From positions 62,001-126,000 of the forward strand of contig NZ_AYYW01000032.1 of NCBI RefSeq assembly GCF_001434535.1: 64,000 bases of DNA, in the 5' to 3' direction. Origin of the DNA: Ligilactobacillus animalis KCTC 3501 = DSM 20602. Its GTDB lineage: Bacteria > Bacillota > Bacilli > Lactobacillales > Lactobacillaceae. The translations under genes and the position numbers were made by a program. The notes under the pieces were generated by a model. It worked only from the letters and a program-made list of their open reading frames with translations, was not told where the DNA came from and ran no database searches. How positions within the stretch are numbered: position 1 is the first letter of the stretch; each line of letters opens with the position of its first letter. Below, piece after piece: positions 26,831 through 38,122 of this stretch.

Positions 26831-29224
26831 TTACCGCATGAAATCCGCCGGTGTCAAATTATCCATCCCGATCATCGGGTCGATCTCACCCGTTTTGACC
26901 AAAGCTGGCGTTAAAATAAACTTGGGCGCACTTCCCGCTTTAGTAGCTTCTTTAGTGTCCGAACTCTTCGGTTTACCCAAAACTTCCCATAAACGCATCG
27001 TAAGCGTAGTTTTACGGTTTAAGGCTACAGTTTGAATACATTTAGCATAAGCTTCTGGTTCACCCAATAAGATAAGCTTTTCCTTGGCCCGTGTTAAAGC
27101 TGTATAGAGCAAGTTCCGGGCAAACATCCGTGAATACTGTTGGACCATAGGTAAGATCACGATCGGAAATTCACTACCTTGTGATTTATGGATCGACATA
27201 CAATAAGCTAGTGTCAAGTTGATGAGATCTTTACGACCAAACTCGACTTCTTGACCATCAAATGAGATGATCACCTTATCTTCTTTGGGGCGATCTTTTT
27301 TCAACTCGATCCCGACTATCTTACCAATATCGCCATTAAAAATATTATTTTCTGGGTCATTGACTAAATGTAAAACACGGTCACCGATCCGAAATACGTT
27401 ATTTCCAAACTTGATCTCTTTTTGTTGTGTTTTTTTAGGATTCAAGAGTGCCTGTAGCGTCTGATTCAAGTTAGTGATCCCGGCAGCCCCACGATACATA
27501 GGCGCTAAGATCTGAACATCATCACTCTTATTTTGCTTAGCTAAAGCTGCTGTAACGACTTGTTCGACCACTGAACTCACTTGATCGGCATGACAAGGAA
27601 TAAATGAACGGTCATTGGTCTTTTGCATTAGATCAGGTGGGACGATCCCATCCTTGACCGCATGTGCCAATTTGATGATCGTTGACCCATCACCTTGCCG
27701 ATAGATCTTGGCGAGCTCTTTTTGCGGTAAAGTTTCACTGGCTAACAGATCAGAAAAGACCTGACCTGGTCCCACTGAAGGCAACTGATTACGGTCCCCC
27801 ACAAAGATAACTTGCATCTGTTCGGGAATACTTTCTAATAGTAACTGTAACAAGACAGTATCGACCATCGAAGTTTCATCAACGATCAATAATTGACCCT
27901 CTAGTACTTTTGTCTCTTCAGGCAATTCATCTTCACGACCATTCAAGCCCAATAGGCGGTGAATCGTTGAAGCAGGTAACCCAGTAGCTTCACTCATCTT
28001 CTTAGCAGCTCTTCCGGTAGGAGCAGCTAAGAGGATCGGCGTTTGACTCGTATCTGATAGATCAAGCTCGTGTAGCGCCGCAAACGTCCGCACGATTCCC
28101 ATAATGATCGTAGTCTTACCTGTACCAGGTCCCCCGGTCAGTAAAAAGACTGGGGCTTTAACAGCCGCTTTGATCGCCGCTTTTTGATCAGGACCATACG
28201 TTATCTGGAGATCTTTTTGGATTGCTTGGATAAAGTCATCGATCTGGGTATCACTTACCTCTTGCTCACTTGTTTTAGTCGCCAAACGCTTGAGCTCTTC
28301 AGCGATCGTATATTCAGCTTCATAGTAGCGTCGTAAATAGATCCGACTATCATCTGAGATCACTTGGCCTTTTTCACCCATTTTCAATAACTGGTCAGCT
28401 AATAATTCAGGTTCGATCTTCTCAGGGCGGCTCTGCTCTAATAAGCGTAAGGCCTCCTTTAATAATGTGGGACCATCCGTATAAGTATTTCCCAAATATA
28501 GGCTCAATTGGGCCATGCTTTCAAAGATCGCCGCCGCTAAGCGAACTTCAGCTGTCGCAGCCACACCCAGTTTCAAAGCTAGCTGATCAGCACGATTAAA
28601 ACCGAAGCCTTCAATATCATAAACTAGCTGATATGGATTTTCATGGACGACATCTAAAGTCTTTTCACGATATTTTTCAAAGAGCTTACCCGCCATTTTC
28701 TCGGAAAAGCCTAATGTACTCAAGCTGATCAGAGTGTGTTCAGCCCCATTATCCGCTGTGATCCCGGCTAATAGGTTCTCCTTTTGCTTGGCACTCAAAC
28801 CCAACTCATCAGCAACTGTTGGATCATTTAAAAGCTTATCGACGGCATTTTCGCCCAACTGAGCAACGATTTTTTCAGCTGTCTTCTTACCGATCCCTTC
28901 AAAATGATCACCAGCTAAATACGCGATCACACCATCTTTTGAAGACAAGATCTCTGGCTTATAGCTGAGCACTTGGACTTGACGGCCATATTTAGGGTGT
29001 TCGGTGATCTTTCCCTTAAAATAGTAACTTGTTCCCTCAACGAGCTCGGGAAAATTCCCTGTGATCGTCACTTCACTATCTAGATCAAGATCGGTCTCGG
29101 TGATGCCCACAAGCGCTACTTTATACAAACTTGCTGGTGCTTCAAAAAAGATATTTAGAACTTCGGCGACTAAATAACCTTCATTTTTATCCTCATCAAA
29201 TAGTGTCAGTGTCTCTTGTTGCAT
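26831..29224 (-). CDS. recD2: ATP-dependent DNA helicase RecD2
   Basis: 5'-3' SF1B helicase of Gram-positives that works without RecBC. 797 residues: N-terminal OB-like and helix-hairpin-helix part (GIGKKTAEKIV near residue 114), a middle helical domain, then the motor with Walker A LTGGPGTGKTT near residue 366, Walker B LLIVDETSMVD, and the C-terminal helicase motif SIHKSQGSEFP. The second of two adjacent ATGs fits the SD spacing better. It follows the TPR gene by 11 bases in one operon (histidine phosphatase-TPR-recD2). Confidence 0.97.
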   Translation of the reverse strand: MQQETLTLFDEDKNEGYLVAEVLNIFFEAPASLYKVALVGITETDLDLDSEVTITGNFPELVEGTSYYFKGKITEHPKYGRQVQVLSYKPEILSSKDGVIAYLAGDHFEGIGKKTAEKIVAQLGENAVDKLLNDPTVADELGLSAKQKENLLAGITADNGAEHTLISLSTLGFSEKMAGKLFEKYREKTLDVVHENPYQLVYDIEGFGFNRADQLALKLGVAATAEVRLAAAIFESMAQLSLYLGNTYTDGPTLLKEALRLLEQSRPEKIEPELLADQLLKMGEKGQVISDDSRIYLRRYYEAEYTIAEELKRLATKTSEQEVSDTQIDDFIQAIQKDLQITYGPDQKAAIKAAVKAPVFLLTGGPGTGKTTIIMGIVRTFAALHELDLSDTSQTPILLAAPTGRAAKKMSEATGLPASTIHRLLGLNGREDELPEETKVLEGQLLIVDETSMVDTVLLQLLLESIPEQMQVIFVGDRNQLPSVGPGQVFSDLLASETLPQKELAKIYRQGDGSTIIKLAHAVKDGIVPPDLMQKTNDRSFIPCHADQVSSVVEQVVTAALAKQNKSDDVQILAPMYRGAAGITNLNQTLQALLNPKKTQQKEIKFGNNVFRIGDRVLHLVNDPENNIFNGDIGKIVGIELKKDRPKEDKVIISFDGQEVEFGRKDLINLTLAYCMSIHKSQGSEFPIVILPMVQQYSRMFARNLLYTALTRAKEKLILLGEPEAYAKCIQTVALNRKTTLTMRLWEVLGKPKSSDTKEATKAGSAPKFILTPALVKTGEIDPMIGMDNLTPADFMR

Positions 29225-29235
29225 CATCTACCGCC

Positions 29236-29895
29236 TTATTTTTTCTTTGTTGTTGCCTGCATCGTCTGTTCCACATCGTTTAGACGTGTCTTTAATGTTT
29301 GATAGATCTTAGGATCACTTTGCTTGGCGCGCTCAAAATATGATGTTGGGTCAGCACCGTTCACAACTGCGAGCACACCCAACTGAAAATTGATCCGCGT
29401 GTCATTTGGTTCTAATTGCAAAGCCTGTTGGTAATAGTCCTTGGCTGGGCCAAAATTGCCCAAGGCTAAAAAACAATCGCCCATCAAACTTAAAGTTGCT
29501 GCTGATCGCATCTTCTCACTTGCTGTCAAAGCAAAGACTAAAGCCTTTTGATAGTCAGCTTTCGCATAATAAGCTTGAGCCAACATCGTATAGGCTTCGG
29601 CTTGTAATTTTCCATCTTGGATCAAGTTGAACTGTGCGATTGCCTCATCATAGAGTTCACTTGCATAATAGACATTGCCCAGTCCATAATGCAATAATTC
29701 TGTTTTTTCTGTCCTATCACTCAAAGCATTGAGCGCTTTTTTAAAAAGTTCTTCCGCTTGGGCAAAGCTCTTTTCTTCAGTTAACGCCGTCCCTAAAGTA
29801 TAATAACTCTCTTGGTCGTATGGATCAGCATCGATCTTTTGGATCAATTCTTGGATGACTTGTTGCATCTTTTCATCTTGTTTAGCCCGTTTCAT
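29236..29895 (-). CDS. Tetratricopeptide repeat protein
   Basis: 219 residues made of about five TPR units; NVYYASELYDEAIAQFN, AQAYYAKADYQKALVFA and KDYYQQALQLEPNDTRI-type repeats are clear. Cytoplasmic, no signal. The same gene type (yrrB-like) stands before recD2 in B. subtilis, so the pairing is conserved although its role is unknown. The second ATG (29895) fits the AAGGTG site best. Confidence 0.9.
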   Translation of the reverse strand: MKRAKQDEKMQQVIQELIQKIDADPYDQESYYTLGTALTEEKSFAQAEELFKKALNALSDRTEKTELLHYGLGNVYYASELYDEAIAQFNLIQDGKLQAEAYTMLAQAYYAKADYQKALVFALTASEKMRSAATLSLMGDCFLALGNFGPAKDYYQQALQLEPNDTRINFQLGVLAVVNGADPTSYFERAKQSDPKIYQTLKTRLNDVEQTMQATTKKK

Positions 29896-29907
29896 CATTA
29901 CACCTTC

Positions 29908-30561
29908 TTACACAATATCAGTCGGATCAAGTTTCTTTTTTAGATAATCTGTCTTATTCCAAGCCAGACACTTAAAGTTTTGACCATCTTTCGTCTCTAA
30001 GATCGTGGTACTTGTATTAGCTAATCCACCCTTAGCCCGGATTTGGTCTAACGGGACCCCAAGTAAATGTCTGATCTCAGCACACAAAGCCGCTCCATGA
30101 CTGACAATAATGACATTATCTTTCGGATAACGTTCACAGATCGCCTTAATCTTTGGGGTCATTCTTTCAAATAACTCTTCAAAGCTTTCACCTTCGATCT
30201 TACTTGGATCGTATTTATCGGGGTGATGCCGGAAACCGTCGAGTTCAGCTGGATATTTTTCTGCGACTTCGGTAAATTTCATCCCTTCCATCTTTCCTAA
30301 GTTAAATTCTTGGAAAGCTACATCAGCCTCTAACTTGACCGGCTGTGCTAAATTAGCGACTAGCTTTTGTGCAGTCACTTTAGCTCGGCGGATCGGACTA
30401 CAATAGACCTTAGCAAATTTAAAATCATTTAAATAAGTCGCCAATTCTTCGATCTCGCGATAACTCTCGGGTAGTAATGGTGAATCACCACGCGCCCCTT
30501 GATAACGCCCTTCTAAATTCCATTCAGTTTTTCCATGGCGTACAAAAAACAACTTTGTCAA
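29908..30561 (-). CDS. Histidine phosphatase family protein
   Basis: Phosphoglycerate-mutase-like phosphatase. 217 residues with the FVRHGKTEWN catalytic motif at the N-terminus, the second phospho-pocket arginine in YCSPIRRAKVTA and the late IVSHGA histidine. The substrate is not predictable; these enzymes range from 2,3-PG mutases to general phosphatases. TTG at 30561 is chosen because GAGGG sits 7 bases upstream and the protein then begins with the usual beta strand; the upstream ATG has no SD. Confidence 0.88.
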   Translation of the reverse strand: MTKLFFVRHGKTEWNLEGRYQGARGDSPLLPESYREIEELATYLNDFKFAKVYCSPIRRAKVTAQKLVANLAQPVKLEADVAFQEFNLGKMEGMKFTEVAEKYPAELDGFRHHPDKYDPSKIEGESFEELFERMTPKIKAICERYPKDNVIIVSHGAALCAEIRHLLGVPLDQIRAKGGLANTSTTILETKDGQNFKCLAWNKTDYLKKKLDPTDIV

Positions 30562-30614
30562 AATCCATCCCTCTTCCATGTCTATTGTCTAAATTTTAGC
30601 ATACCTAGCCCAAA

Positions 30615-30646
30615 GAAAAAAGGACCATAGCCTTAAGCTACAGTCC
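30615..30646 (-). terminator. Terminator of mnmA
   Basis: Minus-strand GGACTGTAGC / GGCTATGGTCC hairpin followed by TTTTTT, just after mnmA. Confidence 0.85.
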
Positions 30647-30654
30647 CTAAATCT

Positions 30655-31842
<1,188 letters not shown>

Positions 31843-31911
31843 TCAGTAGCTACCATTATAACGATTATTCCTAACTTTGACAAGGTTCGCTTACTTTTTT
31901 ATATTAAATTT

Positions 31912-32250
31912 TTATGCTTTTTCGATAACATTACGCGCCACGAGATCAGCTAAGATATATTCCAATTGTTCTTGGTTAGCCGCTGCATCTTTTCCCTTGA
32001 AGATGTTGACTTCTTTTAAGCCATTAGCGGTCGTCGTTACCATTTTGAAACTTTTTAGATCAGCGGAAACAACGATCTTTAGTTTAAAGCCTTTAAATGG
32101 TGAGGCTGGATCTAGTGAACGTTCTAATTGGAATTTACCACCTTTAGTCTCAATAAAGCCCGTATCACGTAAAGAATACTTCCTAACATTTGGTGATAGT
32201 TGATATGTGGTCGTATCACCTAAAATTTTAGCTGTTGTACCATATGCCAT
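31912..32250 (-). CDS. DUF1831 family protein
   Basis: 112 residues, a lactobacillus-type small protein that typically lies beside the cysteine desulfurase gene. YQLSPNVRKYSLRDTGF and FKLKIVVSADLKSFKM are family-like. It begins 17 bases after the desulfurase stop and precedes mnmA, which suggests a role in sulfur transfer, but that is only inferred from position. Confidence 0.88.
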   Translation of the reverse strand: MAYGTTAKILGDTTTYQLSPNVRKYSLRDTGFIETKGGKFQLERSLDPASPFKGFKLKIVVSADLKSFKMVTTTANGLKEVNIFKGKDAAANQEQLEYILADLVARNVIEKA

Positions 32251-32267
32251 AATTACACACCTCTAAC

Positions 32268-33416
32268 TTATTTTTTGATACGTTGACTGATCTTAGTCAA
32301 TTGAGCGACCAATTCATCGATCTCAGCTGCTGTATTGTATTTACCAAAGCTAAAGCGCAGTGATTGACTCACCCGAGCTTGGTCTTTACCATACATTGCT
32401 GCTAAAACATGTGAAGGTTCTAAAGATCCAGCTGTGCAGGCAGAGCCAGAGGCAGCTGCGATCCCTGCTAGATCTAAATTGGTCAACATCGCATCATTTT
32501 GGCATCCCTCAAACCATAGATTGATGATCTGTGGGAGTTCATCTGCTCCCATTTTACCATTTACCTTCACGTCCACGCCATTTTCAGCTAGCTTATCTAC
32601 TAATTGGCGCTTGAAACCTTGGTAACGTGCTGTCAATTCAGCGCGAGCGTTTTGTTCGAGCTCGACCGCTTTAGCAAATGCTGCGATCGCCGGAATATTT
32701 TCTGTTCCTGCCCGTCTCTTCATTTCTTGATCGCCCCCCATAAGATGTGGTGCTAGATCAAGGCCATCACGTTCGTACAAAAAGCCCATTTGTTTTGGAC
32801 CATTCAATTTGTGCGCTGAAGTCGACATGAGATCGATCTGGTCGCGTTTGACATCGATATCTAAGATCCCATAAGCTTGAACTGCATCTGTATGAAACCA
32901 TGCATTGCTTTTAGCCACGATAGCTCCGATCTCAGTTATCGGCATATGACTACCAACTTCATTGTTCCCAGTCATGACCGAAACTAAGATCGTATCTGGC
33001 CGTAGAGCTTGTTTTAGATCATCCAACGAGATCACACCATTTTCATCGACTGGTAAATAGGTCACCTCGTAGCCATTTTCCTCCAAATAAGCCATGGGTT
33101 TTAAAACAGCTTCATGCTCGATCATAGTCGTGATCAAATGCCGTCCCTCATTTTTTCGTTTCAAAGCAGTTTGGATGATCGCAGTATTATCGCTTTCGGT
33201 CCCCCCGCTCGTAAAAATGATCTCATTAGGATCTTGTGCATTGATCGAAGCAGCTATTTTTTGACGACTTTGCTCTAAAATGCTATGCGCTTTGCGGCCA
33301 AAAGAATTGGTCGCCGAAGCATTGCCAAAGACATCGTTCATCATCTCAGTCATCGTTTTGATAACAGCTGGATCCATCGGGGTTGTCCCAGCATTATCCA
33401 AATAAATATTATTCAC
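32268..33416 (-). CDS. Cysteine desulfurase
   Basis: PLP enzyme that takes sulfur from cysteine to a persulfide. 382 residues of the NifS/IscS fold: YLDNAGTTPMDP start, HTDAVQAYG (PLP Asp region), SAHKLNGPKQMG with the PLP lysine near residue 200, and the active-site cysteine in SGSACTAGSLEPSH near residue 325. The operon with DUF1831 and mnmA points to tRNA thiolation rather than Fe-S assembly as its main job. Confidence 0.95.
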   Translation of the reverse strand: MNNIYLDNAGTTPMDPAVIKTMTEMMNDVFGNASATNSFGRKAHSILEQSRQKIAASINAQDPNEIIFTSGGTESDNTAIIQTALKRKNEGRHLITTMIEHEAVLKPMAYLEENGYEVTYLPVDENGVISLDDLKQALRPDTILVSVMTGNNEVGSHMPITEIGAIVAKSNAWFHTDAVQAYGILDIDVKRDQIDLMSTSAHKLNGPKQMGFLYERDGLDLAPHLMGGDQEMKRRAGTENIPAIAAFAKAVELEQNARAELTARYQGFKRQLVDKLAENGVDVKVNGKMGADELPQIINLWFEGCQNDAMLTNLDLAGIAAASGSACTAGSLEPSHVLAAMYGKDQARVSQSLRFSFGKYNTAAEIDELVAQLTKISQRIKK

Positions 33417-33428
33417 GTCTATTCCTCA

Positions 33429-34115
33429 CTAATCTTGCATCAAATTTAAGATCATCTTAGCTGAACGCTTGCCAGCATCAATGATAAATTCGTCAAATGT
33501 TTGTCCAGCATCTTCATCACCGACATCTGACATTGCCCGGACGATGACAAATGGCACTTTAAATTGATAAGCCACTTGTGCGATCGCAGCCCCTTCCATT
33601 TCACAGCAAAGCGCTTCAGGGTAGATCTCTTTGATCGCTTGGATCTTATCACTTGAAGCCACAAATTGATCACCAGTGACGATCAAGCCAGTCTTAGTTG
33701 TCAGATCAGCTTTTTTAGCTGCTTTTTCTAAAGCATGCACCAACTTTTCATCAGCTGGATAGATCTGTGGTTGCTGTGGTAACTGACCTGGTAGGTAGCC
33801 AAATGCGGTTGCATCAGCATCATGATAAGCTGCCCCAGTTGAAAAGACCACATCGCCGACACTAAGACCCGTACCGATCCCACCAGCGGAACCTGAGTTG
33901 ATCAAGTGATCGACTCCAAATTCAACGATCAATAATGCTGTCGTCACACCGGCTTGAACTTTACCGATCCCAGAACGCACTAAAACAACAGTGTGACCAT
34001 TGAGCTGGCCTTCATAAAAAGCGATCCCACCTAACGTTTTTTCAGTACTGTGGGTCAATTGAGCCCGCAATTCCTTGATCTCTTCTTCCATCGCACAAAT
34101 AATTCCATACTTCAT
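33429..34115 (-). CDS. mtnN: 5'-methylthioadenosine/S-adenosylhomocysteine nucleosidase
   Basis: Splits MTA and SAH to adenine and the thioribose compound, clearing products of SAM use and feeding the activated methyl cycle. 228 residues, phosphorylase fold: CAMEEEI at the start, NSGSAGGIG, CCEMEGAAIAQVA (nucleoside-binding Glu-Met-Glu near residue 170) and RAMSDVGDEDA with the catalytic Asp. The ATG at 34115 is used; a TTG precedes it. It lies 12 bases upstream of the desulfurase gene, so sulfur metabolism genes are grouped. Confidence 0.96.
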   Translation of the reverse strand: MKYGIICAMEEEIKELRAQLTHSTEKTLGGIAFYEGQLNGHTVVLVRSGIGKVQAGVTTALLIVEFGVDHLINSGSAGGIGTGLSVGDVVFSTGAAYHDADATAFGYLPGQLPQQPQIYPADEKLVHALEKAAKKADLTTKTGLIVTGDQFVASSDKIQAIKEIYPEALCCEMEGAAIAQVAYQFKVPFVIVRAMSDVGDEDAGQTFDEFIIDAGKRSAKMILNLMQD

Positions 34116-34135
34116 CAATAAACGACCTTTCTAAC

Positions 34136-34360
34136 TTAGAAATTGACAAAACGCATAAAGAGAAAGACTAAAATGATCGCAACGATCAGACCGATAATGG
34201 CATAGTTCAGTTTTCTTGCTAATTGCTTTGTCTTTTCTGCTTGGCTTTCTAATTTTTGTTTTTGACGCGTCTTAGTCCGGCTAAAACCAGTATCTTCTGG
34301 GGCTTCGACCGTTTTTTTACTCCGACGCAATGGTTTTTCTTCGGGATTATTTTCTGTCAT
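34136..34360 (-). CDS. Small single-pass membrane protein
   Basis: 74 residues. A highly charged N-terminal half rich in Lys, Arg and Glu is followed by one membrane segment at about residues 51-71. The charge pattern predicts the N-terminus inside. It is squeezed between the Nudix gene and mtnN with gaps of 10 and 20 bases, as an operon member. Unknown function. Confidence 0.75.
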   Translation of the reverse strand: MTENNPEEKPLRRSKKTVEAPEDTGFSRTKTRQKQKLESQAEKTKQLARKLNYAIIGLIVAIILVFLFMRFVNF

Positions 34361-34370
34361 TGGCAGTTAC

Positions 34371-34913
34371 CTAATTCATCAATTGCCAAAACATCACGGC
34401 CATGATCGTTTTACTATCACAGATCAGACCCTCTTGCATGGCTTTTAAAGCTTCGGGTAAAGTCAATTCGACCTTTTCTAAAAATTCATCTTCATCTTGG
34501 GGTAATTCAGTTGTTACAGGGCTCAAACCACTTGCATGGTATAAATAGATCTTTTCATCGGCAAAACCAGGTGATGTGTAAAATGGCATCACCAATTCCA
34601 AATTTTCCGCCGTGTAACGTGCTTCTTCATTTAACTCACGCGTTGCCGTTTCTAAAGGCGAATTTTGTTCATCGGGCTCGATCTTTCCCGCTGGGATCTC
34701 TAAGGTCACTTGCCCTAAAGGTGAGCGCCATTGCTTGATAAAGACCATTTTATCTTGTGGCGTGATCGCGATCACACCAACAGCCCCATGATGGCGGACG
34801 ATCTCACGCAAGGCTTCTTTTCCATTGGGAAGCATCACTGTTTCACGATCAAGATCGATCACTTTACCATCAAATAAATGTTCAACATTTGTAACTTTTT
34901 CTTCAAAATCCAT
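34371..34913 (-). CDS. Nudix hydrolase, ADP-ribose pyrophosphatase type
   Basis: 180 residues, similar in size and layout to B. subtilis NudF, which splits ADP-ribose to AMP and ribose phosphate. The Nudix box near residues 80-105 reads GKIEPDE, then RELNEEA, but has two extra residues between the halves and Ala in place of the usual Gly after EE; both catalytic glutamates remain. The start at 34913 has GAGGTG. It heads the mtnN-desulfurase-mnmA group, which reads on the same strand. Confidence 0.88.
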   Translation of the reverse strand: MDFEEKVTNVEHLFDGKVIDLDRETVMLPNGKEALREIVRHHGAVGVIAITPQDKMVFIKQWRSPLGQVTLEIPAGKIEPDEQNSPLETATRELNEEARYTAENLELVMPFYTSPGFADEKIYLYHASGLSPVTTELPQDEDEFLEKVELTLPEALKAMQEGLICDSKTIMAVMFWQLMN

Positions 34914-35013
34914 TTCGTTCACCTCACTTGTCATTATAGCAAAAAATACGATCCGGCTAAACATCAACAAGCCATGCTCTTGCCACGGCAAAAACACAGC
35001 TTGTTAGGAAATA

Positions 35014-37809
35014 TTATTTTTCTAAGCCTTCTGTAATAGCTTCAGGGAAGTTGTCAGCTACGATCTTAGCACAGCTAGCACATAATTCCTTGAAACGTTC
35101 GTCAGTACCAACATCAGGTGTGATCCGACGGCAACGTGGGCAAGTTTCACCAGCTGCATGTTCAACTTTGATCTTAACTTCACCATAATCATCCGCATCT
35201 GCTGGAGCATCAGCTAGATCAGCGATATCTAATTGTGATACGATCAAGGCTTCACGCACGTCAGCTCCTAAGTTAGCCAACTCTTGTTTGACACCTTCAG
35301 AAACATAAAGTGTTACATGAGCTTCAAAAGATTTACCGATCAATTTTTGATTGCGGGCTTCTTCTAAACTCTTCAAAACATGGGAACGAATTTTCATGAA
35401 GCGAGTCCAGTTTTCCATGATCTGTGCTTCACTATCAAAATGTTCAACGGCAGGCATTTCAGCTAATTGCACATATTCTTCAGGTTCTTTGACAAAGTTC
35501 CAAATTTCTTCAGTTGTATGTGGCATTACTGGTGTCATCAACTTAGCTAAGCGGACAACTGTTTCGTATAAAACAGTTTGCATTGAGCGACGCTTCTTAG
35601 CATCCTTAGCTTCGATATAAACAACATCTTTAGCTACTGCCAAGTAGAAAGCAGATAATTCTGTCGTCACAAAATTGATGACTTTCTTGTAAATGTCCAT
35701 GAAGTTATAGTTAGCATAGTCATCCAAGATCTCTTTTGTAAATTTATTGACTAAGATCAACATGTATTGATCAATCGCTTCGAGTTCGTCAAATGGTATG
35801 GTATCTTTAGCTGGATCAAAATCTGTTGTGTTAGCCAATAAGAAACGCATCGTATTTCTAAACTTACGGTAACTTTCAGAAATTTGTGCAAAACTTTCCA
35901 TTGAGACACGCACGTCAGCTGAAGTATCAACACTCAAGACCCAAAGGCGGATGATCTCAGCCCCCATCTTCTTGATAACTTCTTCAGGAACGATCGTGTT
36001 GCCCAATGACTTACTCATCTTACGTCCTTCAGCATCAAGCGTGAAACCTTGGGATAAGATCTGCTTGTATGGAGCATGACCAGAAACCGCCACACTGGTG
36101 ATCAAACTTGAGTTGAACCAACCACGATATTGGTCAGAACCTTCTAAGTAAAGATCAGCTGGATAGGTCAAGTAATCACGTTGAGCACAAACACCTTGGT
36201 GGGAAGAACCGGAGTCAAACCACACGTCCATGATGTCAGTTTCTTTAGTAAACTTGCCATTTGGTGAATGTTCGTTAGTGTAACCTTCTGGCAAGAGATC
36301 CTTGGCATCTAACTTGAACCAGATATTTGAACCGTGTTCTTCGACTAATTTAGCCACATGCTCGATCGTTTCTTTTTCCATGATAGTTGTTCCATCTTCA
36401 GCGTAGAAGATCGGAAGTGGAACGCCCCACACACGTTGACGTGAGATGACCCAGTCACCACGGTCACGGATCATATTGTAGAGACGTTTTTGACCCCATT
36501 CAGGTAAGAAGTTAACTTCATTGATCGCATTCAAGATGTTGTCTCTGATCTTATCAACCGAAGCGAACCATTGTGGTGTTGCCCGGAAGATGATCGGCTT
36601 TTTAGTCCGCCAGTCAAATGGATAGCTGTGTTCATAATCCATTTCCTTTAAGAGTAAGTTAGCTTCACGTAATTTGTTCAAAGCAACTTCATTAGCATCT
36701 TCATAAAAGACACCGTCGAATTCAGGACCACATTCAGCCGTTAAATGACCAGTATCACTCACAGGAGCAAAGATCTCTAGGCCATACTTCATCCCCATCT
36801 TGTAGTCATCATCACCATAGCCAGGAGCCGTGTGGACTAAACCTGTACCAGATTCAGTCGTTACAAAGTCACCTAACATGACTAATAATTCACGATCTTC
36901 ATAGAATGGATGTTGCGCTGTGATGTATTCGAGATCTTGACCCTTAACGACTTTCAAGGTCTTAACATCTTCCCAACCGAATAATTCAGCATTCTTTTGG
37001 ATCAGATCTGCTGCCATCACGAATTTACGTTCTTCACCTGCTGGTTGGACCACTGCATAGTCAAAGGAAGCATCGATCGTGATACCTTCTGAAGCTGGGA
37101 TCGTCCATGGTGTCGTTGTCCATACGACCATGTATGTATCTTCATCCAAGACACCTTTACCATCAAGAACTCGTTCTGCATAGAAAGCAGATGGTGAAGT
37201 TACGTCATGATATTCAACTTCGGCTTCAGCTAAAGCAGATTCTGATGACCAAGACCAGTAAACTGGGCGCTTACCTTTGTAGATAAGATCATTTTCTGCC
37301 ATCTTACCAAAAACCCGAATTTGTTGAGCTTCATATTCAGGATCTAAAGTCACATATGGGTTATCCCACTCGCCTGCGACCCCTAAACGTTTGAAGTCAG
37401 TCCGTTGCTTATCAACTTGTTCCAAAGCATATTCACGACATTTTTCCCGGAAATCTGCTACAGATAAGGCTTTACGGTCGACCCCAGCTTTTTTGAGCTG
37501 TTGTTCGATCGGTAACCCGTGTGTATCCCAGCCAGGCACATATGGTGCTCTAAAGCCCATCATTGACTTAGCACGGATAATAATATCTTTTGAGATCTTG
37601 TTCATCGCATGTCCCATGTGGATGTTACCATTGGCATATGGAGGTCCATCATGTAAGACAAAAGTTGGTTTACCTTCGTTTAATTTTTGGCGCTTTTCGT
37701 AAACCTTATTTTCTTCCCATTCGTTTTGACGTTCTAATTCACGAACAGGCAAATTGCCGCGCATTGGGAATTTGGTTTTCCCTAAGTTCAAAGTATCTTT
37801 GATTCGCAT
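35014..37809 (-). CDS. ileS: Isoleucyl-tRNA synthetase
   Basis: Charges tRNA-Ile. 931 residues, bacterial type. The HIGH motif (GHMGH variant HMGHA) lies near residue 65, the CP1 editing domain is intact ([11 protein letters not shown]), KMSKS is in [10 protein letters not shown] near residue 598, and the C-terminal zinc finger is present as CPRC ... CASC. A T-box leader upstream couples expression to uncharged tRNA-Ile. It follows divIVA, the usual order in Bacilli. Confidence 0.99.
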   Translation of the reverse strand: MRIKDTLNLGKTKFPMRGNLPVRELERQNEWEENKVYEKRQKLNEGKPTFVLHDGPPYANGNIHMGHAMNKISKDIIIRAKSMMGFRAPYVPGWDTHGLPIEQQLKKAGVDRKALSVADFREKCREYALEQVDKQRTDFKRLGVAGEWDNPYVTLDPEYEAQQIRVFGKMAENDLIYKGKRPVYWSWSSESALAEAEVEYHDVTSPSAFYAERVLDGKGVLDEDTYMVVWTTTPWTIPASEGITIDASFDYAVVQPAGEERKFVMAADLIQKNAELFGWEDVKTLKVVKGQDLEYITAQHPFYEDRELLVMLGDFVTTESGTGLVHTAPGYGDDDYKMGMKYGLEIFAPVSDTGHLTAECGPEFDGVFYEDANEVALNKLREANLLLKEMDYEHSYPFDWRTKKPIIFRATPQWFASVDKIRDNILNAINEVNFLPEWGQKRLYNMIRDRGDWVISRQRVWGVPLPIFYAEDGTTIMEKETIEHVAKLVEEHGSNIWFKLDAKDLLPEGYTNEHSPNGKFTKETDIMDVWFDSGSSHQGVCAQRDYLTYPADLYLEGSDQYRGWFNSSLITSVAVSGHAPYKQILSQGFTLDAEGRKMSKSLGNTIVPEEVIKKMGAEIIRLWVLSVDTSADVRVSMESFAQISESYRKFRNTMRFLLANTTDFDPAKDTIPFDELEAIDQYMLILVNKFTKEILDDYANYNFMDIYKKVINFVTTELSAFYLAVAKDVVYIEAKDAKKRRSMQTVLYETVVRLAKLMTPVMPHTTEEIWNFVKEPEEYVQLAEMPAVEHFDSEAQIMENWTRFMKIRSHVLKSLEEARNQKLIGKSFEAHVTLYVSEGVKQELANLGADVREALIVSQLDIADLADAPADADDYGEVKIKVEHAAGETCPRCRRITPDVGTDERFKELCASCAKIVADNFPEAITEGLEK

Positions 37810-37864
37810 ACTCTTTACCCACTGTGCTCAGGTGGTAAGACACAGCTATCCTTTCTTTTTGATA

Positions 37865-38090
37865 AAACAAAAAGATCCCACCCACAAAGGGACGAGATCT
37901 CGCGGTACCACCCAATTTAAGAATTTAAATAAATTCCACTCTTTGATCATATAACGCGATCAACCGACCAAACCTACTTGCTTTCAGTTTGATAAAAAAG
38001 AGATGATAAACCTAAATTCAGGGGATGACCGGTCCTTGCACCATTTTTCCGGCTCGCTGACATCGTAAAAAGAGGTCCGTGTTCTCTTAT
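37865..38090 (-). promoter_or_regulatory. T-box riboswitch of ileS
   Basis: The minus strand carries GGGTGGTACCGCG (antiterminator bulge TGGT, which fits ACCA-ended tRNA) near 37896-37908, followed by a G/C hairpin (AGATC...GATCT) and TTTTT at the end. Stem I shows the distal AGCGAGCCGG ... GGTGCAAG ... CCGG motif. A specifier ATC (Ile) is proposed at 38005-38007, followed by A and a 6-bp base helix AAGAGA / TCTCTT (38083-38088, 37998-38003). A possible promoter (TTAACA 38108-38113, TATAAG 38086-38091) overlaps that base helix, so either the start site or the helix is not exactly right. Confidence 0.85.
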
Positions 38091-38122
38091 AATCTTAGCA
38101 CTATATCTGTTAAGCTAGACGC

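Noticed and set aside
34968-35013. Inverted repeat AACAAGC...GCTTGTT after ileS considered as a terminator
   Set aside because: The stem has internal gaps and no T run, so termination is not supported.
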